Shown here: one piece after another, positions 35,801 through 47,872 of the stretch
Numbering within the stretch: the first letter of the stretch is position 1
How the letters are laid out: each line of letters begins with the position of its first letter
Assembly (NCBI RefSeq): GCF_000208865.1
Contig: NC_018392.1
Location: 1,694,793-1,758,792 of the forward strand
Source: Neospora caninum Liverpool
Taxonomy: Eukaryota > Apicomplexa > Conoidasida > Eucoccidiorida > Sarcocystidae
Reading direction: 5' to 3'
DNA length: 64,000 nucleotides
Program-made: the position numbers and the translations under genes
The notes under the pieces: model-generated
Seen by the model: only the letters and a program-made list of their open reading frames with translations
Databases searched by the model: none
What the model was told of the DNA's origin: nothing

Positions 35801-38782
35801 GCTGTCCCAAGAGCTAGCAGCATGTCCCGCCAACTCAGTACGGTAGACGAGTGGAAAAGAGGGGGTTCTTCGACGTGGCAGCTCAACGGTCATCACTAGA
35901 CGTAGTGTTCAGATAGCTTGCATGTCATTTGAACAGTGCAAAATCGTGAGAAACCTGCCAGTCCTGTAAATAAGGTAGCAACGGGCACCATCCTGTATAT
36001 GCAGGAGGGCCGTCACCCTGTTGGCATGGATCCTGCTATGCTAGGCGAGCTTCAAAACGAAGTAGACGGCCTCCGGCAAACTCGGCAAGAGCTCGAACAG
36101 GCACTGGCTTCTGAAACAGAGAAGGTCTCCACTGACACAGCTGCGATAGGAGCCATCTGCGCAAATGTGCAAGTTCTGCACACGGTGCGAGCTACGAAAA
36201 ACGACTCTACACAGTATGGGCACACGGGGAAATGGCCTCGTCAAGCCACTAATGCGGAGAGTACCGCAAGATGCGTCATGTTGAACCGGTTCAGTCTGAT
36301 AGCGTACCAGCGAAAAGTATTCCAGGCACCGAAAGATGGAATTGTTCCTTCGGCGTACACGAAAAACGTTTAAGGTACTATTTTGTGTGTCTAAGCTCGA
36401 TGATAACTGCTATCCGATCTCTCTGGTAAGGCTGTGTGCAGTGTCCAAAACAATGTGTAACTGACAAGAGTGTTGCCCCTACGACACGCCTGATTATGAG
36501 GACGAGCTCGAGAGGCCAGTCGGAACAATACAGGCAGTGCCACGTGCCTCGCACCAAGCAGAGATCTCGGGATCATATGTGTTGAGGCGCATATGCAAGC
36601 TGTAGCTCGTTACAGGTGCAAAGGAGAGTTTGTCGCTTCTCCCAACAAGCTACAAGCCACACACACGTTCTGGCAGTGCAGGCCGCGACACAATGAGCAT
36701 CTCCAAATCCCCAAAAGTTATCAGAAAAATCGGAGAGCGTCTGTGGAAACAACAACGCCCAGTGCGTAACATGGTAATTTTGAGGAAAGAGTGATTGTTT
36801 TTGCCACTCTGCATGTGGCGTTCAGCGCCTCCACCAATCGCGCTTCGCGCCAAAGGTTTACAACCAGGAGGAGCCGAGTCCAACCTCCTCTACCCCGAAA
36901 GATGCCGCGTTGCCCCCAGCCCGGTTCCTTGATGTTCTGCAAGCGAAAGAGTGCCTAAAACAGATAGGAGAGCTGGCGCGTAAATACAAAGCTATAATCA
37001 AAGATGCGGACGCCGAACGAGAGAAGACACGAAGACGAGGTAACAACGACGCAGGTGGACTGTGCCGCCAAGCGACTAATCGATACAGTCTATTTTGCAT
37101 GCCACAGTCGTGGCCCACTGCAGGAACGAGTGAGAGCCGAAACGTGTACGTGGTGAGTCAGTAAATAATTGATCCTGGCCACAACGATGGAAGGCCTGTT
37201 CGAGAAACCGTCTCATTGATCGTCCTGTTCGTGTTCCAAAATGCCACGAACAGAGTTGTCAATCTAGCTTCTTCTCTGTATACTAAGGGATTTCGTGGTA
37301 GGTGACCCAGTGAAAAGAAGCGCGAGAGGACAGTTGGTATCCGTATGCCTCGCCTGTCCTTCGTCGGTAGAGGCGCGCGCGGCTCAGGAGTTGCCTTTCG
37401 TCCTCCCTCCGCTCTCGTTCTTTTAGATCTCACGTACGCCGACAGAGGACAAGAGCGTCTGGAGGGCGCTGTCACCACTACGATATATTCCTTTCCTTGA
37501 ATTAGTTGTCATCGCCTTTGAAATCCTGTTTCTGCCCCACCCCCCCCCCCAAGCTATAGGCCAGCGTTCGGCACTGCCCTGGTCCTTGACAAAATTATTC
37601 TCCAGCCGGAGCTCGCCCCGTGTAGGACCTCTGGAGACGTGTAAAACGGCGACGCTGGTGGCTACGTCACGATCACCATCTGCGGCCCGTGTTGCCGGTA
37701 GTCCTGGCTTTGTCATTAGCAAAGGGGATCGGTCTGAAACTGCAGCTGGAGACAGTGGCAGGAGCAGTCCTCAACCTCCCTTGGTCGTGCGGCAGCCGCT
37801 TTCTGTGGAGGTCGAAGTCCCTTCGGTGGTTGCAGGGGAGGACGTGGTCGAGTTTGTCTTTATTAAGATGAATGGAGGAAATCACCGCTCGCGTCCGCAA
37901 ACCTGCAACACCTCAACGCTTAGCACTTCCGTGTATCAAACCTCTGTCAGTGGACGGCAGTGCACCCAGGGGTCACAGTTGCATTTCGGCTACTCCTCGC
38001 AGCAACAGCGACTGCTGCATAGTCCTGTGGGGTCCGTCAAGACAGCCACACTTTCGCACAGCTCCGCGAGCGACAGAATACCACTACCGTCGGAGTCGGG
38101 TAACATGCCCGGGCAAAGAAGAGTGGTTGTTTCGCACAATAAGCTCTCGCGAACGTCCTGGTTGACGCAAAAAAACAACAGAAAACGTAGCAAAAGTGCC
38201 GAAGAGGCATCACCGGGTAGGAATTCGTCTTCTCGGTGGGCAGTGACTCGAACAAAGGCCGCCCTCCAGCAGCAGAAAAAACGGGACAGCGCGGTGTCAC
38301 TGCCAAAAATCCTGGCTCCTGATTCTTCGGCAGTAGAACGACGGAAAAAGCAGCGGAATACAACCAAAACTGCGAGGCCGACGCTTGTGCAACCAACATT
38401 CGGGTGTATCGGAGCTGATCTCGGAAGACCCACCGTTCCAAGAGCAGGAAACGGGAGTGTGACGCTGTCTCAACGCGTTAGATTCGCCTGCGATACCCCC
38501 CTGCGAAACTCGTCCTTTAGTCCTCCAGGCAGTTCGGAGCCAAGCAGGGGAGAACAACGTCTTAGAGCTTCTGATTTAACGACAAAGGTTTCCCTGGGCA
38601 GTGGTTCAACAAGACCACCAAGCATTCAAAGATTCGCCGCCTGCAGCGATTCAATATCAATAGCGCGGATGCGTACCAAAAAGACTCTAGGGATTTCCTA
38701 CAGCAACAGTTGCACAGAACTAAGGAATATTAAGGGTTTTCAAGCTGGTCAAGTACGTGAGCGCATCGAGGCAATGGTGTGA
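32801..38782 (+). CDS. DUF4200 coiled-coil protein, CCDC42/CFAP73 flagellar family (884 aa)
   Basis: Nine exons: 32801-33287, 34075-34232, 34619-34812, 34940-35066, 35344-35478, 35603-35635, 36005-36124, 36868-37039, 37554-38782. They sum to 2655 nt with matching phases and end in TGA. Residues about 163-320 are one long heptad-rich region whose layout fits DUF4200. It has KEREFDNVQRLLTKTKADFL, then HREVLEARRDRFKQ, LILARSRLLQRNIEKAQ, and KKYVEAVSELLGETAEG where the family has a KYLEKVVE-type motif. CCDC42, CFAP73 and Chlamydomonas MIA2 are axonemal proteins tied to inner-arm dynein regulation or sperm tail assembly. A second coiled coil (about 379-430) and a basic Ser/Thr-rich tail of about 400 residues, with no recognisable domain, follow. 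The 33-nt exon and the acceptor after a C11 tract at 37540-37550 are the least certain parts. Family assignment is by pattern; the exact orthologue is open. Confidence 0.8.
37540..37550. repeat. C11 tract serving as polypyrimidine tract
   Basis: Eleven C residues immediately precede the aag acceptor of the last CCDC42-like exon. Length changes here would alter acceptor strength. Confidence 0.85.
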
Positions 38783-40935
38783 CCGTTTAGAGCAGACTTG
38801 GGACAAAATAGCTGCTTGCTAGAAAAACAAGGCAAGAAAAAGGCAATGCTTCCTCTTCACAATACACACATTAGCTTCGTCCTCCTTGTTCTGCTTCCGG
38901 GATACACGCTGCGTTTCCGAAGAGCGATGTCTTCTTACGCAAAACTGCCGTAGTCTGGTGCCGAAGTAGGCAATTTGACCAGACCACTGGGTGAAAAACA
39001 CCCAGTGCTGCCAAATGAATACCACTGTTGTTGTCCCCATCGTCCACACTTTCTCTCGGGTTTGTCTCCTCTTTGTTACCATACTGGCTACGACTTCGAT
39101 TGCACTGCAGTCAAGCATGAAAAAAACGCCGTGCACGTCACTCGCTCTGGCTAACTGTGTGATCATGCCCCACCTAGGCTCACAAAATGCCGCGGGTGTC
39201 CCTTGTGTCAGCCACCAGTCGCGAGCGAGGCTTCCCTCGTCCGTGCGCTGCACATCGCAGGGTTATTCCCTAGTTATAGTAACTTGTGTGAGAATGTTAC
39301 TTCCAAGGACATTCTCTTTGGGCGGGAATTTTAGATATATGCATGCACAAGCGATCCTGTGTGGTTTGCGTAGTTAGAAGACAGAGACTCGAAACGTCTG
39401 TTCCACATTCACTGGATCCCGGGACAATAAGCTGCACTACAGCGCTTGCTACCACAACAGTTGGGGGCGCAAACAACCAGCCGATTGGCGCCTTTCCCTG
39501 GCCACCGGCCGATTTAGCTCCGAGAACTCGATGAGTATCCAGTTTCACGTAAAGTCCAACAACCCACACAGTTTACTAACGCGCTATGTCTAGTCGAGCG
39601 CTTGTCTTCGATAGAAGAGTTGGAGTGTCGGTCCTAAGTTTCGTGGAAATCACTGGCGTTGAGTGCATCGCTCTTGCAGCCAATCCACTTCATGTTTGGG
39701 ATCCGCTTGCGCGCCCCCTTCAGACAATCGCTGGTAAACGCGTGTATTCGCGTACAGGAGATGATCACCTGCAAGCTGCATTTAGGGCATTGTAAATGGG
39801 AGAACGTCCCCACATACACACAGCACGCAAAACGCAAAGAAGGCGCCACTTGTACGGCTACGCGCCCGTGTCACTGTCATGGCTTTCGTGCTGGCAGCCT
39901 CGACACGTAGCGGAAGCCTCACAGGATGACACCGACCTGCGAGTGTGGCTGTATTGGATGGAAGGGCTTTCAATGAAGAATTCAAACTCCTGGTGACCGT
40001 TGCTGGCCCACGGGACAGGAGCAGGGAAGATTTGCAGTTACCAAGCGGGGAACTGCAGCACTAGAAGTCCTCGGAGAAAGGAAGCCTTTTCAGTCGGGCT
40101 GAACAATTCGAGAAGTTCCTTCGGTGGCCACGTTGTCCATCCCTCAAATGACTCAGTCCGCAACGCACATTACACTAGTGTGCTAGCAAAGAAGATAATC
40201 ACCTCTGACTTGGCCGCGGGCGAACACTGTGGCAAGTCGCCCCCTGTTTCGATGGTGTCTGTCGGCCCGAAACGTTTTCCCGTATTTTAATCTGTCCCTC
40301 AGTTCAAAAAAACATTTAAAACGGGTAACACTAGTCGTGTCCCATTTTTCTATACTGCACCTCGACGGGCCAGCAGTGGCATGCGTCAGAAGACGACGCT
40401 GTTTAACCAGAGTGACCTGCAGAAAAAGAACCGTCCAAATGGTGGGTTTGTACGACCGAGTACCTTTCCCGGAGAGCTAGCGCGGCCCGAGTTGGGTCCA
40501 GCAGGCTCTGAGCGTCTCTGCGTCTGCTGCACCGGCTGTGCGAGCAGTCGGTTTACCGTGTGAACAGTGTGCGAAACCGTGGAGCATTACCAACGCTGTG
40601 GTGGGACTACCAGGGGTGTTTGGTCGATTTATACTGGGGTGTGATGGGTTTTTGGACTACTTTTCATCCCTTCTGTGTCGTGAATGTGAATGAAAGGGCT
40701 TTTTTGCTGTTGTCATATCTTTCCCTTTGCCGGGTACCCGGTATTCCTTCCGGTTATACAGTTTGTAGTCCTCGCAGTCCGCTCGTAAGAATCGCCCGCC
40801 TGTGCTTTTCCCGGGGCCTCCAATTCCGGGTGTCGTGGCTCTCCCCCGAAGAAGTGTGCGAAAGTTTGCGCACATGTTGGGCTGGTTTTTTGTCTACACA
40901 CATCAGACGTGTACAACAGTCCCAGTCCGCACGAC
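38783..40935. other. Intergenic region between the CCDC42-like gene and the elongase
   Basis: Both neighbours are on the plus strand. The region should hold the 3' UTR of the first and the promoter and leader of the second. I see no exon: open frames such as 39586-39795 and 40000-40290 lack splice context and homology. Confidence 0.6.
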
Positions 40936-43855
40936 ATGGCAAGCACGAAAATGGCGCCCACAATTGTTGACGAGCCACTGATTCAGCTGTTCACAAACAG
41001 CTACCAGCATTACCGACAGTTCCTCCTTTCGCAAGCACATGTCGGCCCTTTCTTGGAGGCATCAGATCGGGCCCTTTCGTCATTACTGGACTTTTATAAT
41101 CCTACTCTTCCAGTTTCCCAGCGGGTTTCCGCCTCGTGGCCTTTTATGCGGCCAATGGACTTAGTCATCGTGACTCTCACGTACCTCACGTTTGTTGCCG
41201 GCGCCGCAGGCATCAGATTCTTTTCTAGTAGGAAGGAACAGAGTGGAAGCTCTGCAAAGTATGATGTTCCTCAGCCAGTGAAACGAGGCCATGAGGTGCC
41301 CTCGCGGCCGACTCTGGCAGAGAAAATGAGTTTTATTTTGCTCCTTCAAATTGTCTACAACATCTTCCAGGTACGTGACACTGAGGAGCAATTTGCCCTA
41401 GAGGAAAGGTTTTGAGACTCTCATTCACTACCTTTTCGCAGATCGTTGTTTCTGTTGGGTACCACTGGCATTCGGATGTCCAAATTCCATTCAGCTCACG
41501 GTCTTCGCTGCACGCGGGTAGTCACGTGGCCTCTCGGACAAACCCAGCTGTTAAGTCCATGCGCCGGGAGATATTTGCCAGATCTGCCGTTGAAACCTCC
41601 ACAGAAGGCTGAACAGTTACCTGGAGAAGCTTGGCTAAGTTGCAGCGAGTGGAAGGTGATGGCAAAGCCACGTGGGGAACATTCTCCGCACGCCTCTGTC
41701 TGCATACATGCATTCGACCCCAGTGCTCTGCGGCACAAGGCAATACGGCACAGAGCGTCGATCGCCCCACATGCTATCTCTTCACGGCAATCCGATCTTC
41801 CGTGTTTGTCTGGTTTCGGCGGTGCCAAGCGTTTGGACGTGGTGGGGGCTGCCGTACCTTCTCGAAAGTTGTCAGGAACGTTCCTCGTCTCACACGCTGG
41901 ATGACCTGCAGGTGCACCGCACGCTCCCAGAGGGCTGGCAGACTCTTGTGTCCAGCACTGGGTGCTTGACTAGGATGTTGCCTTTTCCAAGCACTCATCC
42001 TAGGCTTCGTGCCACACATAGGGAACGCCCCTGCAGTTTGGGAAACCATCCGGTACGATGGGTCTTGTCGCCCCCGTGTGTGTGCGTGGCTGTGTGCAGG
42101 TCGTGACTTGCTCCTACGTCGTGTACAAGGCCATGTCTGTGTACATAGCAGAGGGCTACTCGCTCGTATTCAACAAGTTCGACCCCACACGAGAGAACAT
42201 GGCGGAGGTTGTTTGGCTGTTCTACTTGTAAGACACTCTTGCGGAAAACGGCGCCACCTTCATTGACAGAGTTCGAAGCTGCATAAATCCGCACGGGCTG
42301 GAGACCAGATGCTTTATCGGGTCTTCATTTTCGCCTCAGCCGCAGTGTGTAGCGGACCCACAGAGGGATGTGGAAGCTGGCACCTGCACCGAGACAACCC
42401 GTTCTGAATGCACTCTCTCACTGGAAGCAAGGGAACCTGAAAGCGTTGTTTTGTTCTTTGGGCCAGGAATCGAGAGCGTGACTATGCGCTGGCGAGCAAA
42501 CCGTTCACGTCCGGTGGACCTGCTGCCAAGGCCGTTTCAGCTGTGTCGGCACAGTTTGCCGGGGGTTTCTCGCCATGGCAATGCGTTGTAATCCCGAGAC
42601 GACACGGACCTCCAACACCTTTAGATGCCTTTAGTCAGCTCTGGCCTTCCCACAGGCTTTGCATACCGAGAGTCGTGGTGAGATGTGCGCCCTTTGCAGG
42701 ACGAAGGTGGTCGACTTGCTAGACACAGTATTCATTGTGTTTCGAGGGAAATGGGCTCAGTTCTCGTTCCTGCACATCTACCACCACGCATCGATCTTGT
42801 ACATGATGTGGGTGAATGCGAGCGTCGGCTACGACGGGGACATCTACTTTGCTGTCATCGCCAAGTGAGTCGACTGGCCACATGCGGGCCATCAAGTGGA
42901 CTGGTATCACATATCTGATGGGCTCTGTCGCTGCCTTTGACCTAGTGACAGAATCCATCCGTTGTTACGGAGACGCGGGCCGCGTTGTTCTCACTCCGAG
43001 GCGTCCCCAGCTGCAGGGGGATGATTTTTTAGCCGTGTTCCACCAGAAGCTGTATATGCAGTTTCCATATCTCCGTCACCCGTCGGATTCTGCGATCTAT
43101 GAGGAACAACACAGTTCCCTTCCCCCTAGCCGGTTTCGAGAAAATTATCGCAACTATGCTGCGCTAACAGTGGCGAGTACTACTCTGTTTACATACCACG
43201 GGAAGAGCTTCAGTGACCGTCGCAACACCCTGCGATGTCGGGGCGTTGCTCTCCAGTCTCTGTTGAAAACAGGTTCACTTAGGAACGTTCGTTCACCGTG
43301 GCGTTTCTCTGTGCATTCCTGACCCAGCTCTGTGGACAGCCCCGGAAGGTCGGTGATGGCACAGAAATTCGTGAGGCTGTGGCCGTAATTCGTGAAATGT
43401 TTTAAAAGGAAGCGGCGGACTGTTTCACTCACCATAATGCTGTACCCCTCGCTTTTAACCTTGTATGCCCCAGCAAAGAGTCCTTCTGCGGCCGTGTGTG
43501 TTTGTGTTTGTGTCGCAGCGGCTCGATCCACGTGGTGATGTACACGTACTACCTGATGGCCTCCCTAAACATCGGAGTGGCCAGACATATCAAACCGTTT
43601 ATTACGCGACTGCAGATGACACAGTTTTTAGGGATGCTTGGCCAGGGATTTTATCATATGTGCTTCTATCAAGACTGCGAGTATCCCATTAGGATTGCGG
43701 TGGTGTACATGGTCTACATTGTTTCAATGTACGTCTTGTTTGATCGATTCGCGAAGCGTACTTATGGCCATAAGAAAGCGGGCAAGGAAGGCTCAAGTCA
43801 GAGTGCTCGGGTCGTAGGTGCTTCGCCGCGGGGAGGGGCGCGGAAGACAGATTGA
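40936..43855 (+). CDS. ELO-family very-long-chain fatty acid elongase (3-ketoacyl-CoA synthase)
   Basis: Exons 40936-41370, 42100-42227, 42700-42864 and 43519-43855 give 1065 nt, 354 aa, all in phase. The catalytic histidine box HIYHH is at residues 213-217, preceded by the family motif KVVDLLDTVFIVFRGK (190-205) and followed by NGSIHVVMYTYYLM (243 on). Several hydrophobic helices fit a multi-pass ER membrane protein. The enzyme condenses malonyl-CoA with acyl-CoA in the ER elongation cycle. Apicomplexans usually carry a small set of ELO paralogues; I cannot say which one this is. The C-terminus ends R-K-T-D, a possible dibasic ER-retrieval signal. The start has an A at -3 (cgacATGG). The downstream neighbour is an enoyl-CoA isomerase-like gene on the other strand. 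Confidence 0.96.
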
Positions 43856-45560
43856 TTCGCACCATTTTAACAATTTTAGAGACAGAGGAAGTGTGCAGGG
43901 GCACAAGGATGTGCTGTCTGAAGATCGGAGGTCGCCCCATTTCAAGGCCTCAGAACTTGTTTGCTATCTTCTAGTCTGCAGCTTCGTGTTTTGTATGCGT
44001 ACCAAAGCGTACCGTGCCAAGAGCTCTGTAATTTCATTTCCATTATGGATTGTGTTGCTTTGTTCGTTTTCTTTGGGTATTCCCCATTCAAATTCAGAAA
44101 GGAGCCATTTCTCTTGCGGCGTGGTGCTTTACGGTGGCATAGACACTTTTCTGCAGACGCAAAAATAGTGTGGACCTTGTTTCGTTCGATAGCAAGCTTC
44201 AGTGTGGCACTTGGGGTGCTCCGGCAATCAAAAATACGGGAGTGTGCAGACAGTTGTTTTCTTCATTGGCGAAGGCTTCGCGGAGAAAGGCAAGGAATTG
44301 TTGGTTTGTTTTCTGGTTTTTCCATTCAACAATTGAAACGTTCTCTTGTCCGAGGTGAGACAGATAAATGTCAGGACGATGCATCCTGGTAGGCAACCGA
44401 CCGTCCGCCCCGTCTTGGGCCTTAGAATGGCTTGGAGCGCTGCTGTAACCTAGCAGTGCAATCCTATTGTTTCCTGGGTGGTTATTAAAGTACTTGTTTC
44501 CATCCTGAGCCCAGAGGAGACAGCGAGATTTCTTTGATGGACCCGCCAGGCGCGTCCGATTCCCCCCGTCGTGGGACAGAGCTCGGCATTGCCAGCCGCT
44601 CGTGGCTCATTGGATGCAAAGCAGAAGCCGTGGCAACTGGTTCTTACACCTCCTCGTTGAGGCAAAAGCACGACAAGCCGTTCCTGCTTGCAGATTTTTG
44701 AAGTACTTTTTGTAGTGACTGACTGTCATGTGTAAACGTAACTCATTGAGATAGTGGAGAAAAAGGATGCCGGCATGATATATGTGAGGGGGGTGGCCGG
44801 GGCGGTCAAAGGGGGCGAGGAACCTTTCCTCATTTGCGTGAAATGTGATGTTTCCCACGTGACAGGAGGAGGGGCACGGACAAAAACGTCTGCAGAATCA
44901 TTCTGCAATAATAAATCTTGCTGACGGGAGAGCGGCTTTGTCGCTGTATGGCAGGCCAGGGGGGAAGGGTTCCGCTCGTGCTTTTTCCCGGAGGGTTCTC
45001 CCGAAGAAAACGAGGAACGTTTCAGTCCCTTGCGCCTTGCACCCACTGTCCCTTCATGGTGTGTAGCAGCTGCGTCCTAGTTATCAGCGTGGTTCTGACG
45101 GACTTGTCGCAAATTTCCTGTGCATCTGCTAAGGGAACACTTCGTGCTCTACCACGTTACAATTGTTTAGACAGAGAAACCTGACCGGTGTGTGGAAGAA
45201 TACTGGGAGCTAGATGGCTCCACAACAGAGATTGTAACCGGATTGCATTGCTGCATCTTCAAAGGAGTCGACGACTCTGTCAACTGCCAAAGTCATTTGA
45301 AAGAATGCCATTTTGTTATCCTGAATGGTTGCAAATACGTGGTCAGCAGGTGCCGTATCCACGGCTGTCTAGCCACATTAGTTTCAAGACGTGCAACGGT
45401 TTCCCACGTCTACTACTTTCCTTAGCGGTCACCGTCTCAATCGGATTCTTCGCCTACAAAGGAAGGAACTATACTAAGGCGCTGTGGTCAGCAGTTTCTG
45501 TCCTACCTGATTCAACAAAAATCTAAAAACCACACAGAAAACCTCTCAGTATATCGCTGC

Positions 45561-45563
<3 letters not shown>

Positions 45564-45613
<50 letters not shown>
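45564..45613. repeat. (TA)25 microsatellite
   Basis: About 50 bp of pure TA, the longest such tract in the window. A second tract lies at 45629-45650, separated by a short actcgctgcg spacer that resembles the sequence before the first tract. Confidence 0.97.
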
Positions 45614-45614
<1 letters not shown>

Positions 45615-45628
45615 TCGCTGCGTATGTA

Positions 45629-45650
45629 TGTATATATATATATATATATA
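45629..45650. repeat. (TA)n microsatellite, second tract
   Basis: About 22 bp of alternating TA close to the 45564-45613 tract. The pair looks like a small duplication of a cgctgcgt-TA unit. Confidence 0.9.
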
Positions 45651-47872
45651 CTTGTGTATATGGGGAGAAAGGCAGTTGCCTATCCGGCGAGAGACGGACT
45701 CCCTGCCCCACCAGAGTGGGAGGCGATGTGAAGCCCCTGCAGACGCAAAGGGACAGTGCTTGAAGGTATTGAGGTGCCGCCTGGACCACGTCAAGGATGC
45801 GGCCCCTGTTTTCGGGTAACATATAAGGGACTGCTGTCGGCAAGGGCCAAGGCCTTTTAAAAGATGCTGGAGAGACCCGGAATGGCTGCATTTCTCCAGC
45901 CCATGATTTATCCTGGACAATGTTATGCTTGATGAAAGGAAGTTTTATACGAAGGATTCGTGTCGATTCTTCAGATCCACTGTTCATAGGAATGGAGATC
46001 TCTATAATTCCACTTATGGAGGGTAGCAGGAGTGGGCGCGAGGCTGCTTCGTTCGAAGCGCAGTGTAGTCACACCTGACTGCCGAAGAACATATGGGGTT
46101 CTCGTGCCAGCTTCGGGGACAGGCTTGGCAGACAGTTTGCGCCGCTCGGAGTGTTCTTCCTTGGGTGCTCGAAACGCTTGGCCTGCAAGGCTGAAACACC
46201 CATTTTGTGTGGTGTCAGTGAATGTATATGAGTTGTTTGTATCTAAGCACAAAAAAGTGCATCTTTATATCGATAATGTGCTTGTATGTCTAAACACACA
46301 TATATGCGCATATATATAGATCTTAAAGAATAGATATTTGTACTCTTGAACCTGCGAAAATTACCGGCACGCAGTTGCATGGGAGAACAGTTTAGAGAAT
46401 ACTAGTCCGACCATCGCACATGACAGAGGATTCATACTCGAACACCATGTGCCTCCTCTGTTCTCGTTTGCTTCCGCCTGTTTCAGGACCACGTTCGTGG
46501 AAAGGGAGCACCGAAGAGAGATGTGTGCGAATAAAAAAACTGCTGTGTCTAACTATCGAGGAAACGTATTGCAAATGATGCGCTGTGGTCCGGTGCCACT
46601 GTCTTGCAACAGCAGGCAGTGGTAGCATACGTGTTTCGAAAAGAAAGATCGACTGCATGGATTCCTTCGCGCGCATCTCTGTATAGGGGCATATGCACAC
46701 TGTTTCCTGACACGGCCGACAAGTCAGCGATCTCGAGAAATCATCTGCGTCATGTAGGGACACTATGCAGTCTACGAAGCTGTAAAGGAGGCGAACGGCA
46801 CAGTCGGAGACCACATTGCACCACAAATGGCATCCGAGAGACAGAAAAGGCTCTCTCTCGAAGTCTTATTTAACTGTCGGAGGGACTACATTGCTGCAGG
46901 GATCGATCCGGTACAATATAAAACGACGCCTCGAATCAGGTCTCCCCTTACGCAATGATAGTAACCGGTCAAGCGTCATTCTCCAAGCCAACAACAACCA
47001 ATAATACCACACTGAGGCACCGCAGAAGATGGTTGTCCCGTGTCCGCGGCCGCGACCGTCACGAGCACATGGCATTTTAAGACGCGTTTGACAAACTGGT
47101 TTAGAGAATGTGGGACACGAAAGAAGCAAACAAAGTGTTGGACAAGCCCACTGACCATGGATACTCGAGCTGAGGACCTGAAATAAGCAGAGGGAGCCGG
47201 CGTCGCGTTGGGAGACCGACACAGGCGTCATCCATGTACTTGCATCCGGCAAAGGAATGCATCTCGATTGCAGCGGGAGAGCAATGCCGAGTGTAGGCGG
47301 CCTATGAGTGGGTATTCTGGTTGTACAGTGACCACACAAGCGCCTGACCCCTCTCGAACAAGTCATGTCTCTCTCAGAATAGCAACGCGCCTTCAGACGC
47401 AATAACTCCTTGCGTCGCTTTGTACGAAGGCTGCGTGGTCAGCTTCACGAGCAGTGGCGCTTCTGTCGACACTGGAACCGCAAGCATCCACTGAAAGCAA
47501 TGGCTCATGGCACTTTACAACTGGCTGAGTACGAATGTGTATGATGCTTTCAGTATGCCTATTACACGAGTGCGTGTACTTGTGTGACTGCCATGCACAT
47601 ATGTGCTCGCGAATAAGAGAAAAGCGAGGAAATGAGGGCGATGGTGTATCCAGAAGACCATCCCTGACGAAGGATTCCTCTTTATTCGGCCGCGCAGGCC
47701 ACGCGATCTACTTTGAGACAGAAACACACCGTCCGTCTGGCCCCCACCATCACCGACGTTCCAAACCCTGCAGGGGCTTTCGGATAATGAAAGAATATCA
47801 AACCACTCGCGAGGTAGCCTCGATTTCTTCGGCAAATAAATTAAACCTTGGGTGAAAACATTCTACACGTGC

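Larger units (their letters stand above)
43856..47872. other. Convergent intergenic region between the elongase and the isomerase-like gene
   Basis: About 4 kb holding both 3' UTRs and two (TA)n microsatellites. The longest open frame (46866-47402, minus, 178 codons) has no splice sites, no family motif and lies just beyond the stop of the isomerase-like gene, so I do not call it. Confidence 0.6.

Noticed and set aside
35934..36004. 5' extension of the 36005-36124 exon of the CCDC42-like gene
   Set aside because: It is open but needs a phase that the preceding 33-nt exon cannot supply; the gcag acceptor at 36001-36004 fits.
37424..37466. Possible extra exon of the CCDC42-like gene after ctcgttcttttag
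   Set aside because: Including it breaks the phase into the last exon, whereas joining 37039 to 37554 keeps the frame.
46866..47402. Minus-strand 178-codon open frame
   Set aside because: It lies downstream of the isomerase-like stop codon, has no splice sites and resembles no family.
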